64,000 bases of DNA from Neoroseomonas lacus. GTDB taxonomy: Bacteria > Pseudomonadota > Alphaproteobacteria > Acetobacterales > Acetobacteraceae. The stretch spans positions 124,001 to 188,000 of the forward strand of contig NZ_BMKW01000002.1 of the NCBI RefSeq assembly GCF_014644535.1. Direction: 5' to 3'. The position numbers and the translations under genes are program-made. Position 1 is the stretch's first letter. Each line of letters opens with the position of its first letter. This document shows positions 54,289-63,330 of this stretch, piece by piece. The notes under the pieces are model-generated. The model did no database searches. It was not told where the DNA came from and was given only the letters and a program-made list of their open reading frames with translations.

Positions 54289-54663
54289 ATGTTTGGGCTC
54301 CGTTTCAATGAAGTGGATGCCACGGCATGCCGATCCGCTCTCTTCCCCCCCCTCGCCGGCGTCGCCCTCGCTCTCGGGCTCGTGGCCTGCGGCAGCCCCC
54401 CGCCTGCGGCAACGACGCCGGTGGCGGCGCCTGTCGTGGCGCCCGCCCCGGCGGCAGCCGCCCCCGACTTCGCCTCCATGCGCGGCGCGCGCGCCGGGCA
54501 GGCGGAGATGGGCATGGAACGGATGGGATTCACGAATGTGCGCCAGCGCGGACTGACCGCGTACTGGCTCCATGCGGCCTCGAACACCTGCGTGCGCGTC
54601 GTGACCTCCCAGGGCCGCTACCAGACGGTCGACCAGGTCGCGCCGGCGAACTGCGGGCGCTGA
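54289..54663 (+). CDS. Small lipoprotein with a possible frameshift in its leader
   Basis: 124 residues as read, with LALGLVACGS, a lipobox (LVAC), then an Ala/Pro-rich stretch and a folded C-terminal part (AEMGMERMGFTNVRQRGLT; TCVRVVTSQGRYQTVDQV). The reading frame begins with a weak, unusual leader. Another ATG at 54327 (MPIRSLPP) would give a textbook lipoprotein signal but is out of frame because of a run of eight C at 54345-54352; seven C would restore it. The leader may therefore be frameshifted. Confidence 0.6.
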   Translation: MFGLRFNEVDATACRSALFPPLAGVALALGLVACGSPPPAATTPVAAPVVAPAPAAAAPDFASMRGARAGQAEMGMERMGFTNVRQRGLTAYWLHAASNTCVRVVTSQGRYQTVDQVAPANCGR

Positions 54664-54742
54664 GAGTCTGCCCGGCCCGCCCGGTACTGACCCGGCGTGA
54701 ATTCGGCGAACCCAATGCACCACCAATTAAGGAACGCGATCG

Positions 54743-55666
54743 ATGAGCACGGCCTCCCTCAGCCTGGTCAGCCTGACGACCCCGATCGACGTAACCACCG
54801 CGGAAAGCGCGACGGTTAACTATTCCCTCGATAGCGGGGCGCAGACGGTCTCCTTCATCGTCACGGCCACGCCGGTGGGCGGCGGTTCGCCCATCGTCGT
54901 CGGGCAGTCCGGCGGCTTCAGCGGCGCCGGCGGCGGACAGACGACCTTCGACCTGACCAACATCAGCGCCCTCGACCCGAGCCAGGACTACGTATTTTCC
55001 GTCGAAAGCTCGGACGGCGTCGTCGGCGGCAACCCGATCGGCCCCATCGACGTCGCCTGCTTCGCCGAAGGCACGCTCATCCTGACCGAACGTGGCGAGG
55101 TGCCCGTCGAACAGCTGCGTGTCGGCGACCTGGCGATGACGATGCACGGCGGCACGGCGCCGCTGCGCCCGATCCTCTGGATCGGCCACACCCGTCTCGA
55201 CATCGCCCGTCATCCCGACCCGGCCAAGGCGGCGCCGATCGTCGTCAGCGCCGGCGCGCTGGGCAACGGCATGCCGCGGCGCGACCTGCGCCTGTCCCCC
55301 GAACATGCGTTGTTCCTCGATGGCCTGCTCGTGCCGGTGAACCTGTTGGTGAACGGGACGACCATCGTCCAGGAAGCCTGGTGCCAGACGGTCACCTACT
55401 GGCATGTCGAACTGCCCACCCATGGGCTGCTGGTGTCCGAGGGCGTCGTGTCGGAATCATATTTCGACGACGGCAACAGGCAGTTGTTCGACAATCGCGG
55501 CGCCACCGTCCTGGTGAAGGACTTCGTCACGGCGCGCCAATCGGGCCGCTACGACGATACGGCCTGCGCGCCCGTGCTACGCGGCGGCGTGGCGCTGGAC
55601 CGTCTGCGGGCACGAATCGCCGAGCGCGCCGAAGCGATGATGGACGGCCGCCGGACGGCCGCCTGA
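54743..55666 (+). CDS. Hint-domain protein
   Basis: 307-residue protein. Residues 1-100 are Thr/Ser/Gly-rich beta sequence, like the passenger regions of secreted proteins. The Hint (hedgehog/intein) domain, Hint_2 type, starts at C106 (ACFAEGTLILTERGEVPVEQL) and has the LSPEHALF histidine (H188) and VELPTHGLLVSEGVVSESY. In Hint proteins the N-terminal Cys makes a thioester for self-cleavage. There is no downstream intein-C region, so it probably cleaves rather than splices. Such proteins are frequent in Acetobacteraceae and Rhodobacteraceae; function unknown. Confidence 0.87.
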   Translation: MSTASLSLVSLTTPIDVTTAESATVNYSLDSGAQTVSFIVTATPVGGGSPIVVGQSGGFSGAGGGQTTFDLTNISALDPSQDYVFSVESSDGVVGGNPIGPIDVACFAEGTLILTERGEVPVEQLRVGDLAMTMHGGTAPLRPILWIGHTRLDIARHPDPAKAAPIVVSAGALGNGMPRRDLRLSPEHALFLDGLLVPVNLLVNGTTIVQEAWCQTVTYWHVELPTHGLLVSEGVVSESYFDDGNRQLFDNRGATVLVKDFVTARQSGRYDDTACAPVLRGGVALDRLRARIAERAEAMMDGRRTAA

Positions 55667-55682
55667 ACCCGCGCCGCCGGAT

Positions 55683-55903
55683 GCGCTCGCCTGGCTGTAC
55701 CTGACCATCGTCGCCATCATCGCCGTGCAGTCGGTGCTCTGGTACGGCGGGGGGGGTTGCTGCTGTCCACCGAGACGGCAAGGCGGTCCTATTTGCGGCT
55801 GGCGCGCCGGCTCGACCTGGTCGCGGGCGGCGTGATGTCGGCGCTGAGTCTGCAGCTTGCCGAGGACGTGCGGCGCGAGATCGCGGTGCGGGCAGCGTCC
55901 TAG
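55683..55903 (+). pseudogene. LysE-family exporter 3' remnant
   Basis: Only the last ~70 codons of a LysE/RhtB-type exporter remain. WLYLTIVAIIAVQSVLWYGG runs into a run of eight G at 55749-55756; after a frame change the protein continues with LLSTETARRSYLRLARRLD and LVAGGVMSALSLQLAED to a stop at 55903. Both parts match the C-terminal helix and tail of such exporters. There is no N-terminal part and no start. Confidence 0.65.
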
Positions 55904-55923
55904 TGCGCCCGGCGGGCTGAATC

Positions 55924-56000
55924 GAGAGGGGCTTTGCCCCCTCCCGGACCCTCCCCACCAAAGGCCCGAGGCCTTTGGAAACCGATACCTGGGGACCTCC
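55924..56000. repeat. Two-hairpin repeat after the LysE remnant
   Basis: Constant hairpin 55924-55944 (GAGAGGGGC with GCCCCCTC, one extra C), then a perfect second hairpin at 55958-55978 (CCAAAGGCC-CGA-GGCCTTTGG) and the third module ACCGATACCTGGGG. It begins 20 bases after the remnant's stop. A further GGGCGGCGCCCC hairpin at 56080-56095 lies before the flavin reductase stop. Confidence 0.8.
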
Positions 56001-56101
56001 ATGGGAACGGGTCGCAGCGCCGGAGACGATATGGATGCCCGATACCGACACCGCGTCCTTTGGCGGGCGGGACTGGTAGGGCGGCGCCCCTCGTTGCGAG
56101 A

Positions 56102-56632
56102 TCAGGCCTTGTCGGAGGCCAGCCGGATGGTCCGCCCATCCACGGCAAACCTGCCCCAGCCCTGGTGATGGATCGTCTTCGCGTCGCGCCGCTCAGGGTC
56201 GATCCAGGCGTGCACGACCTCCAGCACGAACATGCAATACGCGCTGACCATCCGCGTATCGACCACGCGGCATTCCAGATTGGCGAAACAGTCCGGCAGC
56301 AGCGGCGCTTCGACGTGACGCGCTGGCCTCGTCGCGATGCCAAGCGTGGCGAATTTGTCGGTATCGGCGCCGGAGCAGTTGCCGATCGCCACCACCGTCT
56401 TCGCGAATGCCGCCGGCGGGATGGCGATGACGCATTCCTTGATCCGGCGCAGCGCCGTGAAGGAGTGGTTCCGGTTGCTGACGATGCAGGCGATCTGCGG
56501 CGGCGTGAACTCGACCATCATGTGCCAGGACATGGTCATGACGTTCGGCGTGCCGCGCTGGCTGGTGGCCACCAGCACCACCGGCCCCGGCTCGATCAAC
56601 TGATAGACCCGGTCCAGCGGCAGGGTCCGCAT
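56102..56632 (-). CDS. Flavin reductase family protein
   Basis: 176-residue FMN-binding split-barrel protein. LIEPGPVVLVATSQRGTPNVMTMSW and the following beta strands (FTPPQIACIVSNRNHSFTALRR) match flavin reductase-like proteins, with a late LECRVVDTRMVSAYCMFVLEVV. It could supply reduced flavin to a partner oxygenase; none is adjacent. The ATG at 56632 is the family start. Same strand as gap, with a 70-base gap. Confidence 0.87.
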   Translation of the reverse strand: MRTLPLDRVYQLIEPGPVVLVATSQRGTPNVMTMSWHMMVEFTPPQIACIVSNRNHSFTALRRIKECVIAIPPAAFAKTVVAIGNCSGADTDKFATLGIATRPARHVEAPLLPDCFANLECRVVDTRMVSAYCMFVLEVVHAWIDPERRDAKTIHHQGWGRFAVDGRTIRLASDKA

Positions 56633-56702
56633 ATGGCCGGAACCAAGGGCCTTGCGGCCCCTGGCAGGTCGTCGCGAGGGAGCCGTACCCCCCCGCGTCA
56701 CG

Positions 56703-57725
56703 TCACAGCGACCCGAACAGCGCCGTCGTGTCGCTCATGCGGTTCGAGAAGCCCCACTCATTGTCGTACCAGGACATCACGCGCACCAGCCCGCCATCGA
56801 CCACCTGGGTCTGCGTCGCGTCGAAGGTGGACGACATCGGGTTGTGGTTGAAGTCGATGGAAACCAGCGGCGCCGTGTTGTAGCCGAGGATGCCCTTGAG
56901 CGGCCCGCTCTCGGACGCGGCCTTCATCACCGCGTTGATCGCTTCCTTGGTCAGCCCTTCGGTCTTGGCCGGCACGAAGTCGAGCGACACCAGCGAGACA
57001 TTCGGCGTCGGGATGCGGATGGCGGTGCCGTCCAGCTTGCCCTTCAGCTCCGGCATCACCAGGCCGACGGCCTTGGCCGCACCGGTCGAGGTCGGGATCG
57101 CGGACACGGCCGCCGCACGCGCGCGGTGCAGGTCCTTGTGCAGCGTATCGACTGTGTTCTGGTCGCCCGTATAGGCGTGGATCGTCACCATGTAGCCGCG
57201 GACGATGCCGAAATTGTCGTGCAGCACCTTCGCGACAGGCGCGAGGCAATTGGTGGTGCAGGACGCGTTGGAGATGACCGTCATCTCCTTCGTCAGCGTC
57301 TTCTCGTTCACGCCATAGACGATGGTCGCGTCGGCGTTGTCGCCGGGGGCGGAGATAACGACCTTGCGCGCGCCGGCGGTCAGCAGCGCCGAAGCCTTTT
57401 CCTTCGACGTGAAGATACCGGTGCATTCCATCGCGACATCGATGCCGGCGAGCGGCAGCTTGGACGGATCCCGCTCGGCGGTGATCTTGATCGGGCCCCA
57501 GCTCTTGCCGCCGTTCTTGATGGTGATGGTGTCGCCCTCGACGATCACCTCGCCCGGGAAACGGCCATGCACGCTGTCATAGCGGAACAGATGCGCATTC
57601 GCCTCGACCGAGCCGAGGTCGTTGATGGTGACGAATTCCAGGTCCTGCCGGCCCGCCTCGCAGGCAGCGCGCAGCACCAGGCGACCGATGCGCCCGAACC
57701 CGTTGATGGCAACCTTCACGGCCAT
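56703..57725 (-). CDS. gap: Glyceraldehyde-3-phosphate dehydrogenase (type I)
   Basis: 340-residue enzyme of glycolysis and gluconeogenesis. NAD-binding [12 protein letters not shown], catalytic C156 in [12 protein letters not shown], then the His in [23 protein letters not shown] and [10 protein letters not shown] are conserved. It follows tkt on the same strand after 35 bases, so the two probably form one operon serving the pentose phosphate pathway and glycolysis. Confidence 0.96.
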   Translation of the reverse strand: MAVKVAINGFGRIGRLVLRAACEAGRQDLEFVTINDLGSVEANAHLFRYDSVHGRFPGEVIVEGDTITIKNGGKSWGPIKITAERDPSKLPLAGIDVAMECTGIFTSKEKASALLTAGARKVVISAPGDNADATIVYGVNEKTLTKEMTVISNASCTTNCLAPVAKVLHDNFGIVRGYMVTIHAYTGDQNTVDTLHKDLHRARAAAVSAIPTSTGAAKAVGLVMPELKGKLDGTAIRIPTPNVSLVSLDFVPAKTEGLTKEAINAVMKAASESGPLKGILGYNTAPLVSIDFNHNPMSSTFDATQTQVVDGGLVRVMSWYDNEWGFSNRMSDTTALFGSL

Positions 57726-57760
57726 AGTCTTCGTATCCTTCCCGTCAGGAACTCAGTGGA

Positions 57761-59770
57761 TCAGGCGAGGCGCTTCTTCACCGCCGCCGTCACGGCATCG
57801 GAGGTGATGCCGAAATGCTTGTACAATTCCTCGGCCGGCGCCGAAGCGCCGAAACCGGCCATGCCGATGAAGATGCCATCGGCACCCAGCCAGCGCTCCC
57901 AGCCGAAGCCGATCAGCGCCTCGACGCCGACGCGCAGCGCGCTGCCCAACACCTGCTCGCGATAGCCCGCATCCTGCAGGGCGAAGATCTCCCAGCAGGG
58001 CAGCGAGACAACGGCGGTCGGGATGCCCTCGGCCTCCAGCGTCTCGCGGGCGGCGATCGCCAGATGCACTTCCGAGCCCGTCGCGATCAGCGTGGCTTTC
58101 CGCGGCCCGGAGGCCTCGGCTAGGATATACCCACCCCGCGCGCAGCGATTCTCGCCGGTATCGCTGCGCAACGCCGGCAGGTTCTGCCGCGACAGCGCCA
58201 GCATCGACGGCCCATCGGCGCGCTTCACCGCTAATTCCCAGCACTCCGCCGTCTCCATCGCATCCGCCGGGCGGAAGACGAAGACATTCGGCATGGCGCG
58301 GAACGACGCCAGGTGCTCGACCGGCTGATGGGTCGGCCCATCCTCGCCCAGGCCGATGCTGTCATGTGTCAGCACATGGATGACGCGCGTGCCCATCAGC
58401 GCCGCGAGCCGCACGGCCGGGCGCAGGTAGTCGCTGAACACCAGGAAGGTGCCCGAATACGGGATGATGCCGCCATGCAGCGCCATGCCGTTCATCGCGG
58501 CGGCCATGCCGTGTTCGCGCACGCCCCAATGGACGAAGCGCCCTGCGAAATTGCCCGGCGCGATGGCCGGGACGCCCTTCACATTGGTGTTGTTCGACCC
58601 GGTGAGGTCGGCCGACCCGCCCACCATCTCCGGGACGGACGGCACCAGGGCTTCCAGCGCGCGCTGCGAGGAAACGCGCGTCGCGAGCTTCGGCTTCTCC
58701 TCGGCATGCTTCACGCGCAGCGCGGCGAGCGCCTCATGCCAGGCTTCCGGCAGCTTGCCGGAAATGGCGCGGTCGAATTCCGCCTGCTGCGGATGCTTGG
58801 CCAGCCGCTTCAGCCAGGACCGGCGCGTGCCCGCACCGCGGCGCCCGGCCTCTTCCCATGACGACTTGATGTCCTGCGGCACGGTGAAGGGCGCCGCGGT
58901 CCAGCCCAGAGCTTCCTTCGCCGCCGCCGCCTCGCCAGCCCCGAGCGGCGAGCCATGCGACCCGGCGGTGCCCGCCTTGGTCGGCGCGCCGAGGCCGATG
59001 ATGGTGCGGCACGCGATCAGCGTCGGCTTGCGGTTGCGCGTCGCCCAAGCCATCGCACTGGCGACGGCCTCGGGGTCGTGGCCATCGACGCGCCGCGTCG
59101 CCCAGCCATAGGCCTGGAACCGCTTCAGCGTGTCGTCGGTAAAGGACAGCGCGGTGTCGCCGTCGATCGAGATGTGGTTGTCGTCCCACAGCACGCAGAG
59201 CTTCGACAGGCCATAATGCCCGGCCAGCGACGCCGCCTCATGGCTCACGCCTTCCTGCAGGTCGCCATCGGAGGCGATGACCCAGGTGCGATGATCCACC
59301 AGCGACGCCCCGAAGCGCGCCGCCAGCATCCGTTCGGCCAGCGCCATGCCGACTGAAGTGGCGATGCCCTGCCCCAGCGGACCGGTCGTCGTCTCGATGC
59401 CCGGATGCTCGCCATATTCAGGGTGGCCGGCGGCGGGCGAATGCAACTGGCGGAAGCGCTTCAGCTCCTCGATGCCCATGCCGGCATGGCCGGTCAGATG
59501 CAGCAGGGAATACAGCAGCATTGAGCCATGCCCGGCCGACAGCACGAAGCGGTCGCGGTCGGCCCAGCGCGGGTCGGCCGCGTCGTATTTCAGGAACTTG
59601 GTGAACAGCACCGTCGCCACATCGGCCATGCCCATCGGCATGCCCGGATGGCCGGACTTCGCCGCCTCCACCGCATCGATGGCGAGCGCGCGGATGGCAT
59701 CGGCCAACCGCCTTGCGTCCGTCACCGGCCGGGCGAGGATCTCTGCCTGGGCAGCGAGTGCCGGGTTCAT
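57761..59770 (-). CDS. tkt: Transketolase
   Basis: 669-residue thiamine diphosphate enzyme that moves two-carbon units in the pentose phosphate pathway. [13 protein letters not shown], the TPP/metal site [19 protein letters not shown] and the later [23 protein letters not shown] are intact. The start at 59770 ([14 protein letters not shown]) is preferred; the open frame continues upstream without similarity. First gene of tkt-gap. Confidence 0.95.
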   Translation of the reverse strand: MNPALAAQAEILARPVTDARRLADAIRALAIDAVEAAKSGHPGMPMGMADVATVLFTKFLKYDAADPRWADRDRFVLSAGHGSMLLYSLLHLTGHAGMGIEELKRFRQLHSPAAGHPEYGEHPGIETTTGPLGQGIATSVGMALAERMLAARFGASLVDHRTWVIASDGDLQEGVSHEAASLAGHYGLSKLCVLWDDNHISIDGDTALSFTDDTLKRFQAYGWATRRVDGHDPEAVASAMAWATRNRKPTLIACRTIIGLGAPTKAGTAGSHGSPLGAGEAAAAKEALGWTAAPFTVPQDIKSSWEEAGRRGAGTRRSWLKRLAKHPQQAEFDRAISGKLPEAWHEALAALRVKHAEEKPKLATRVSSQRALEALVPSVPEMVGGSADLTGSNNTNVKGVPAIAPGNFAGRFVHWGVREHGMAAAMNGMALHGGIIPYSGTFLVFSDYLRPAVRLAALMGTRVIHVLTHDSIGLGEDGPTHQPVEHLASFRAMPNVFVFRPADAMETAECWELAVKRADGPSMLALSRQNLPALRSDTGENRCARGGYILAEASGPRKATLIATGSEVHLAIAARETLEAEGIPTAVVSLPCWEIFALQDAGYREQVLGSALRVGVEALIGFGWERWLGADGIFIGMAGFGASAPAEELYKHFGITSDAVTAAVKKRLA

Positions 59771-59885
59771 GGAGGCGTCGGGCGTCGGGGCGATGCTGGC
59801 CAAGTTACACCTAGGGCTGCGTCGGGGGGTCGGGCCGCTATAGAGGCGGGGTCGCCCGGCGGCAACCGGGCGTGACACGGGGCGG

Positions 59886-60116
59886 TCATGCGCGGCGCAC
59901 GCCCTCCCCGCCCGCCGCGTCGGGCTCGAGGAAGACGATGCCCGCCGCTTCTAGCGCCTGGCGGATCGCCGCGAGGGTCGCGCGGTGCAGCACATGGCGG
60001 CTGGATTCGAAGCCGCGCACCGTGCCGGGACTGACCGCGGCACGGTGCGCCAGCTCGGCCTGGGTCCAGTCCAGCAGGGCGCGGGCAGCGCGGCATTGCG
60101 GCGCGGTGAGCAGCAT
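59886..60116 (-). CDS. Small XRE-family regulator
   Basis: 76-residue single-domain Cro/CI-type repressor: the helix-turn-helix covers [21 protein letters not shown]. No ligand domain, so it probably acts as a simple repressor. It is divergent from the antiporter gene; an AT-rich palindrome lies in the shared upstream region. Confidence 0.85.
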   Translation of the reverse strand: MLLTAPQCRAARALLDWTQAELAHRAAVSPGTVRGFESSRHVLHRATLAAIRQALEAAGIVFLEPDAAGGEGVRRA

Positions 60117-60146
60117 AGCGGTCAGATGGGGATGTTACACATGGAC

Positions 60147-60158
60147 GTCAATATTGAC
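60147..60158. promoter_or_regulatory. Palindrome GTCAATATTGAC between XRE and antiporter genes
   Basis: Perfect 12-base palindrome in a locally AT-rich stretch, 31 bases upstream of the XRE start and about 70 bases before the antiporter start. Size and symmetry fit a Cro/CI-type operator, so it may mediate autoregulation or control of the antiporter. The binding partner is inferred. Confidence 0.5.
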
Positions 60159-60226
60159 TAAAAACATTGAAATACCGACCACCACCCCCCAGCTGAACCT
60201 GACAATTCACCGCGCGAGGAGGGCCG

Positions 60227-61903
60227 ATGCCCGACCATGGTACCCCCCTGATCACGACCATCGTCGTCGGTCTTGCGCTGGCCTTCGCCTTCGGCCTGGC
60301 GGCGCAGCGGCTGCGCATCTCACCGCTGGTGGGTTACCTCCTGGCCGGCGTCGCCGTCGGCCCCTTCACCCCGGGCTTCATCGCCGATGCCTCCCTGGCC
60401 GGCGAACTGGCCGAGATCGGCATCATCCTGCTGATGTTCGCGGTCGGGCTGCATTTTTCCTGGCGCGACCTGATGTCGGTGGGCGCCATCGCCATCCCCG
60501 GCGCGGTCGTGCAGATCGGCGTGGCGACCTTGCTCGGCTTCGGCCTCGCTTGGCTGCTCGGATGGTCGCTCCCGGCAGGGCTGGTCTTCGGCCTGGCACT
60601 GTCGGTCGCCTCCACCGTCGTGCTGGTGCGCGCGCTGCAGGAACGCCGGATCATGGACAGCGAGCGCGGCCGCATCGCCGTCGGCTGGCTGGTGGTCGAG
60701 GACCTCGCCATGGTCATCGCCCTGGTGCTGCTGCCCGCCCTGGCGGGGTCCAGCCTCGCCGGGCAGTTCGGCGCCGGGGACCTCGCTTTGACACTCGCCC
60801 TGACCTTCGGAAAGGTCGCGCTGTTCGGCGCCTCGATGCTGGTCATCGGCCGCCGCGCCATTCCCTGGCTGCTGCACTACGTCGCCCATACCGGCTCGCG
60901 TGAGCTGTTCCGCCTCGCCGTCTATGTCATCGCCCTCGGCGTCGCCTTCGGCGCGGCCAAGCTGTTCGGTGTCTCCTTCGCGCTCGGCGCCTTCTTCGCC
61001 GGCATGGTGCTGTCCGAGAGCAAGCTGTCCCAGCGCGCGGCAGAGGAAGCCATGCCGCTCCGCGACGCCTTCGCGGTGCTGTTCTTCGTCTCGGTCGGCA
61101 TGTTGTTCGACCCCGGCGTGCTGCTGCGCGATCCGCTCGGCGTGATCGGCACGGTGCTGATCATCGTCGTTGGCAAATCGGTCGCAGCCTATGGCATCGT
61201 GCGCGCCTTCGGCCATGGCCACGGCACGGCGCTGACCATCGCCGCCTCGCTCGCGCAGATCGGCGAATTCTCCTTCATCCTGGCCGGGATCGGCGTGTCG
61301 TTGGCGGTGCTGCCGCCGGAAGGGCGCGACCTCGTGCTGGCCGGGGCGATCCTGTCCATCCTGGTGAACCCGCTGTTGTTCCTGCTGGTCGAACGCCGCC
61401 TGCCGGCCGCCGTGAAGTCCCCGGTGCCGCCGCCCCCCACCCCCGCCCCGGCCGAGACGGGCCATGAGATCGTCGTCGGCTACGGCCGGGTCGGCGGGCT
61501 GGTCGGCAAGCGCCTAGCCGCAGCCGGGCGGACCGTGGTGGTGATCGAGGCCGGCGAGCAGGCCGCCGAAGCCGCCCGCGCCGACGGCGCCCGCGTCATC
61601 TCCGGCAATGCCGCCGACCCGACGGTACTGGCCGAGGCCGACATCGCCGCGGCGCGCCACATCTTCGTCGCCATTCCGGAGACCTTCGAAGCCGGCCAGG
61701 TCGTCGAACAGGCCCGCGCCGCCAAGGCGGGGCTCGAAATCCTCGCCCGGGCGGATTCGGACGAGGCGGTGGAACACCTCACCAGGCTTGGCGCGACGCT
61801 GACGGTGATGGGCGAACGCGAGATCGCGCACCGGATGTTGGAACGGGCGCTGGGGCGGCCGGGGGCGCGACCGGCGTCAGCAGCTCCTGCTGGAGGGCAC
61901 TGA
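60227..61903 (+). CDS. KefB/YbaL-type cation:proton antiporter
   Basis: 558-residue CPA2 antiporter. About 12 hydrophobic segments (ISPLVGYLLAGVAVGPFTPGF; LLMFAVGLHFSWRDLMSVG) are followed by a C-terminal RCK/TrkA_N domain from about residue 410 (IVVGYGRVGGLVGKRLAAAG) that binds NAD or nucleotide and gates transport. It exchanges K+ or Na+ for protons. A GAGGAGG-like site lies just before the ATG. It faces the XRE regulator gene, which may control it. Confidence 0.93.
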   Translation: MPDHGTPLITTIVVGLALAFAFGLAAQRLRISPLVGYLLAGVAVGPFTPGFIADASLAGELAEIGIILLMFAVGLHFSWRDLMSVGAIAIPGAVVQIGVATLLGFGLAWLLGWSLPAGLVFGLALSVASTVVLVRALQERRIMDSERGRIAVGWLVVEDLAMVIALVLLPALAGSSLAGQFGAGDLALTLALTFGKVALFGASMLVIGRRAIPWLLHYVAHTGSRELFRLAVYVIALGVAFGAAKLFGVSFALGAFFAGMVLSESKLSQRAAEEAMPLRDAFAVLFFVSVGMLFDPGVLLRDPLGVIGTVLIIVVGKSVAAYGIVRAFGHGHGTALTIAASLAQIGEFSFILAGIGVSLAVLPPEGRDLVLAGAILSILVNPLLFLLVERRLPAAVKSPVPPPPTPAPAETGHEIVVGYGRVGGLVGKRLAAAGRTVVVIEAGEQAAEAARADGARVISGNAADPTVLAEADIAAARHIFVAIPETFEAGQVVEQARAAKAGLEILARADSDEAVEHLTRLGATLTVMGEREIAHRMLERALGRPGARPASAAPAGGH

Positions 61904-62291
61904 GCCTGGGCACCGCCCCGTAGGCGCGAAAGTTGGGACCGGAGGGGGTTCGTCCCCTCCGGACCACCCCCACCACGGGCTCCCATTGACGTTGCAGAGC
62001 AACGCCAATGGAAGCCCCTCGGACCGAGGCCTATGGAAACCATGAGCCGCCCTGGCAGCAGGACAGTGCTGGAAACACCCTGATGTTCATAGTACGTTCC
62101 AACAATCAATCGTGCGCAAAGCGCGCTGGGCCACCCAACCCGCCCGGGCAGATAAAATCCTAAAATTTTAAAGTGTGTCGATTCAGGGACTTACCGTTCG
62201 CCGCACGTGGGCTCTCCCGTGCCGGCCGATGGTTCCCCATGGCTTCGCCCCCTGGGCGGACAAGGATAAAGCCCACCCCGCCCTCATCGGG
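61904..62291. other. 388-base convergent gap with a composite repeat
   Basis: No gene is seen. It holds the composite repeat at 61939-62041 and then an AT-rich patch at 62150-62170 (AAAATCCTAAAATTTTAAAG), unusual for this genome; it could be a promoter remnant or a decayed element. Confidence 0.5.
61939..62041. repeat. Composite repeat with an inserted extra hairpin
   Basis: Constant hairpin at 61939-61962 (CCGGAGGGG/CCCCTCCGG). Where other copies have the second hairpin, this one carries an imperfect hairpin at 61983-62011 with outer arms CCATTG/CCAATGG and inner CGTTGC/GCAACG. A partial ordinary second module (GGACCGAGGCCTATGG) follows. The unit begins 36 bases after the antiporter stop. 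Confidence 0.7.
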
Positions 62292-63296
62292 TCACAGAAA
62301 ATCCCGCAACAGCGCCACCAGCGGCCGGTCCGCCGGGGGCATCGCGTAATCCGCCAGCTTCTGCGGCCGCACCCAGGCCAGCGCCTGGCCTTCCATCGCC
62401 GTCACCACCCCTTCCCAGCGCCGGCACAGGAACAGCGGCATCAGCAGATGGAACGCCTCATACCCATGCGAGGCGAAGGCGAAGGGCGCGAGACAGGCCT
62501 CGGTCACATCGATGCCGAGTTCTTCCTTCAACTCGCGGATCAGCGCCGCTTCCGGCGTCTCGCCCGCATGCACCTTGCCACCGGGGAATTCCCACAGGCC
62601 CGCGAGCGGCTTGCCCTCAGGCCTCCGCGCCAGCAGCACGCGGCCATCCGGGTCGATCAGCCCGACGGCGGCCACCAGCAGGATCCGCTTGCCTCCGCCT
62701 TCGGGCAGCGCCAGCGCGGCCGGCGCGGCGGGGGCGGCATCGATCACCATATCCGCCCGCCCGGCCTCGAAGCGCCGCACCGGCATCGCCTTGCCGCGCG
62801 AGAGGAAATCCTGCGCCCCCGTCCCCGTCTCGCGAAACCCGATGCGCTTGAGCACCGCCGCCGAGCGCGCATTGTCCAGCAGTGCACTCGCCACGATCCG
62901 GTCGAGGTCGAGATTGGCGAGCGCCCAGCGCGCCAGCCGCCCGGCGACTTCGGGCGCGATCCCCTGCCCCCAATGCCGCCGCCCGACCCAGTAGCCAAGC
63001 TCGGCCGAGCGGCCCTCACGGTCGCGCGTCAGCCCGACGCAGCCGACCAGCACGTCATCCTCCCGCCGCGCGATGGCCAAGTGATAGGCCTCGCCCTCGT
63101 CGATGCGTTCGACGGTCGAGGCGATCCAGTCATCGGCAAGGTCGCGCGGATAGGGAAACGGCACGCGGGCCAAGGTCTTGGCCACCTCCCAGTCATTGAC
63201 CAGGCGATGCAGTTCGGCGGCATCCGTCGTGCGCAGCGGGCGCAGCAGGAAGCGCTCGGTCTCGAGGGGGGCGAAGGTCAGGGTGGAGTCGGGCAT
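62292..63296 (-). CDS. GNAT acetyltransferase fused to MutT-type Nudix hydrolase
   Basis: 334-residue two-domain protein. Residues about 10-180 are a GNAT acetyltransferase of the RimJ type (ERFLLRPLRTTDAAELHRLV; RRHWGQGIAPEVAGRLARWA). Residues about 200-334 are a MutT-like Nudix domain (EFPGGKVHAGETPEAALIREL, Nudix box 239-262), whose relatives remove 8-oxo-dGTP. Each half is intact, and the linker is Ala/Pro-rich, so this is a true fusion rather than a misread. The start at 63296 is the GNAT family start. Confidence 0.9.
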   Translation of the reverse strand: MPDSTLTFAPLETERFLLRPLRTTDAAELHRLVNDWEVAKTLARVPFPYPRDLADDWIASTVERIDEGEAYHLAIARREDDVLVGCVGLTRDREGRSAELGYWVGRRHWGQGIAPEVAGRLARWALANLDLDRIVASALLDNARSAAVLKRIGFRETGTGAQDFLSRGKAMPVRRFEAGRADMVIDAAPAAPAALALPEGGGKRILLVAAVGLIDPDGRVLLARRPEGKPLAGLWEFPGGKVHAGETPEAALIRELKEELGIDVTEACLAPFAFASHGYEAFHLLMPLFLCRRWEGVVTAMEGQALAWVRPQKLADYAMPPADRPLVALLRDFL

Positions 63297-63330
63297 CCGG
63301 CCGCCAGGAACGGCGAGGCCGCCGCCCTCG

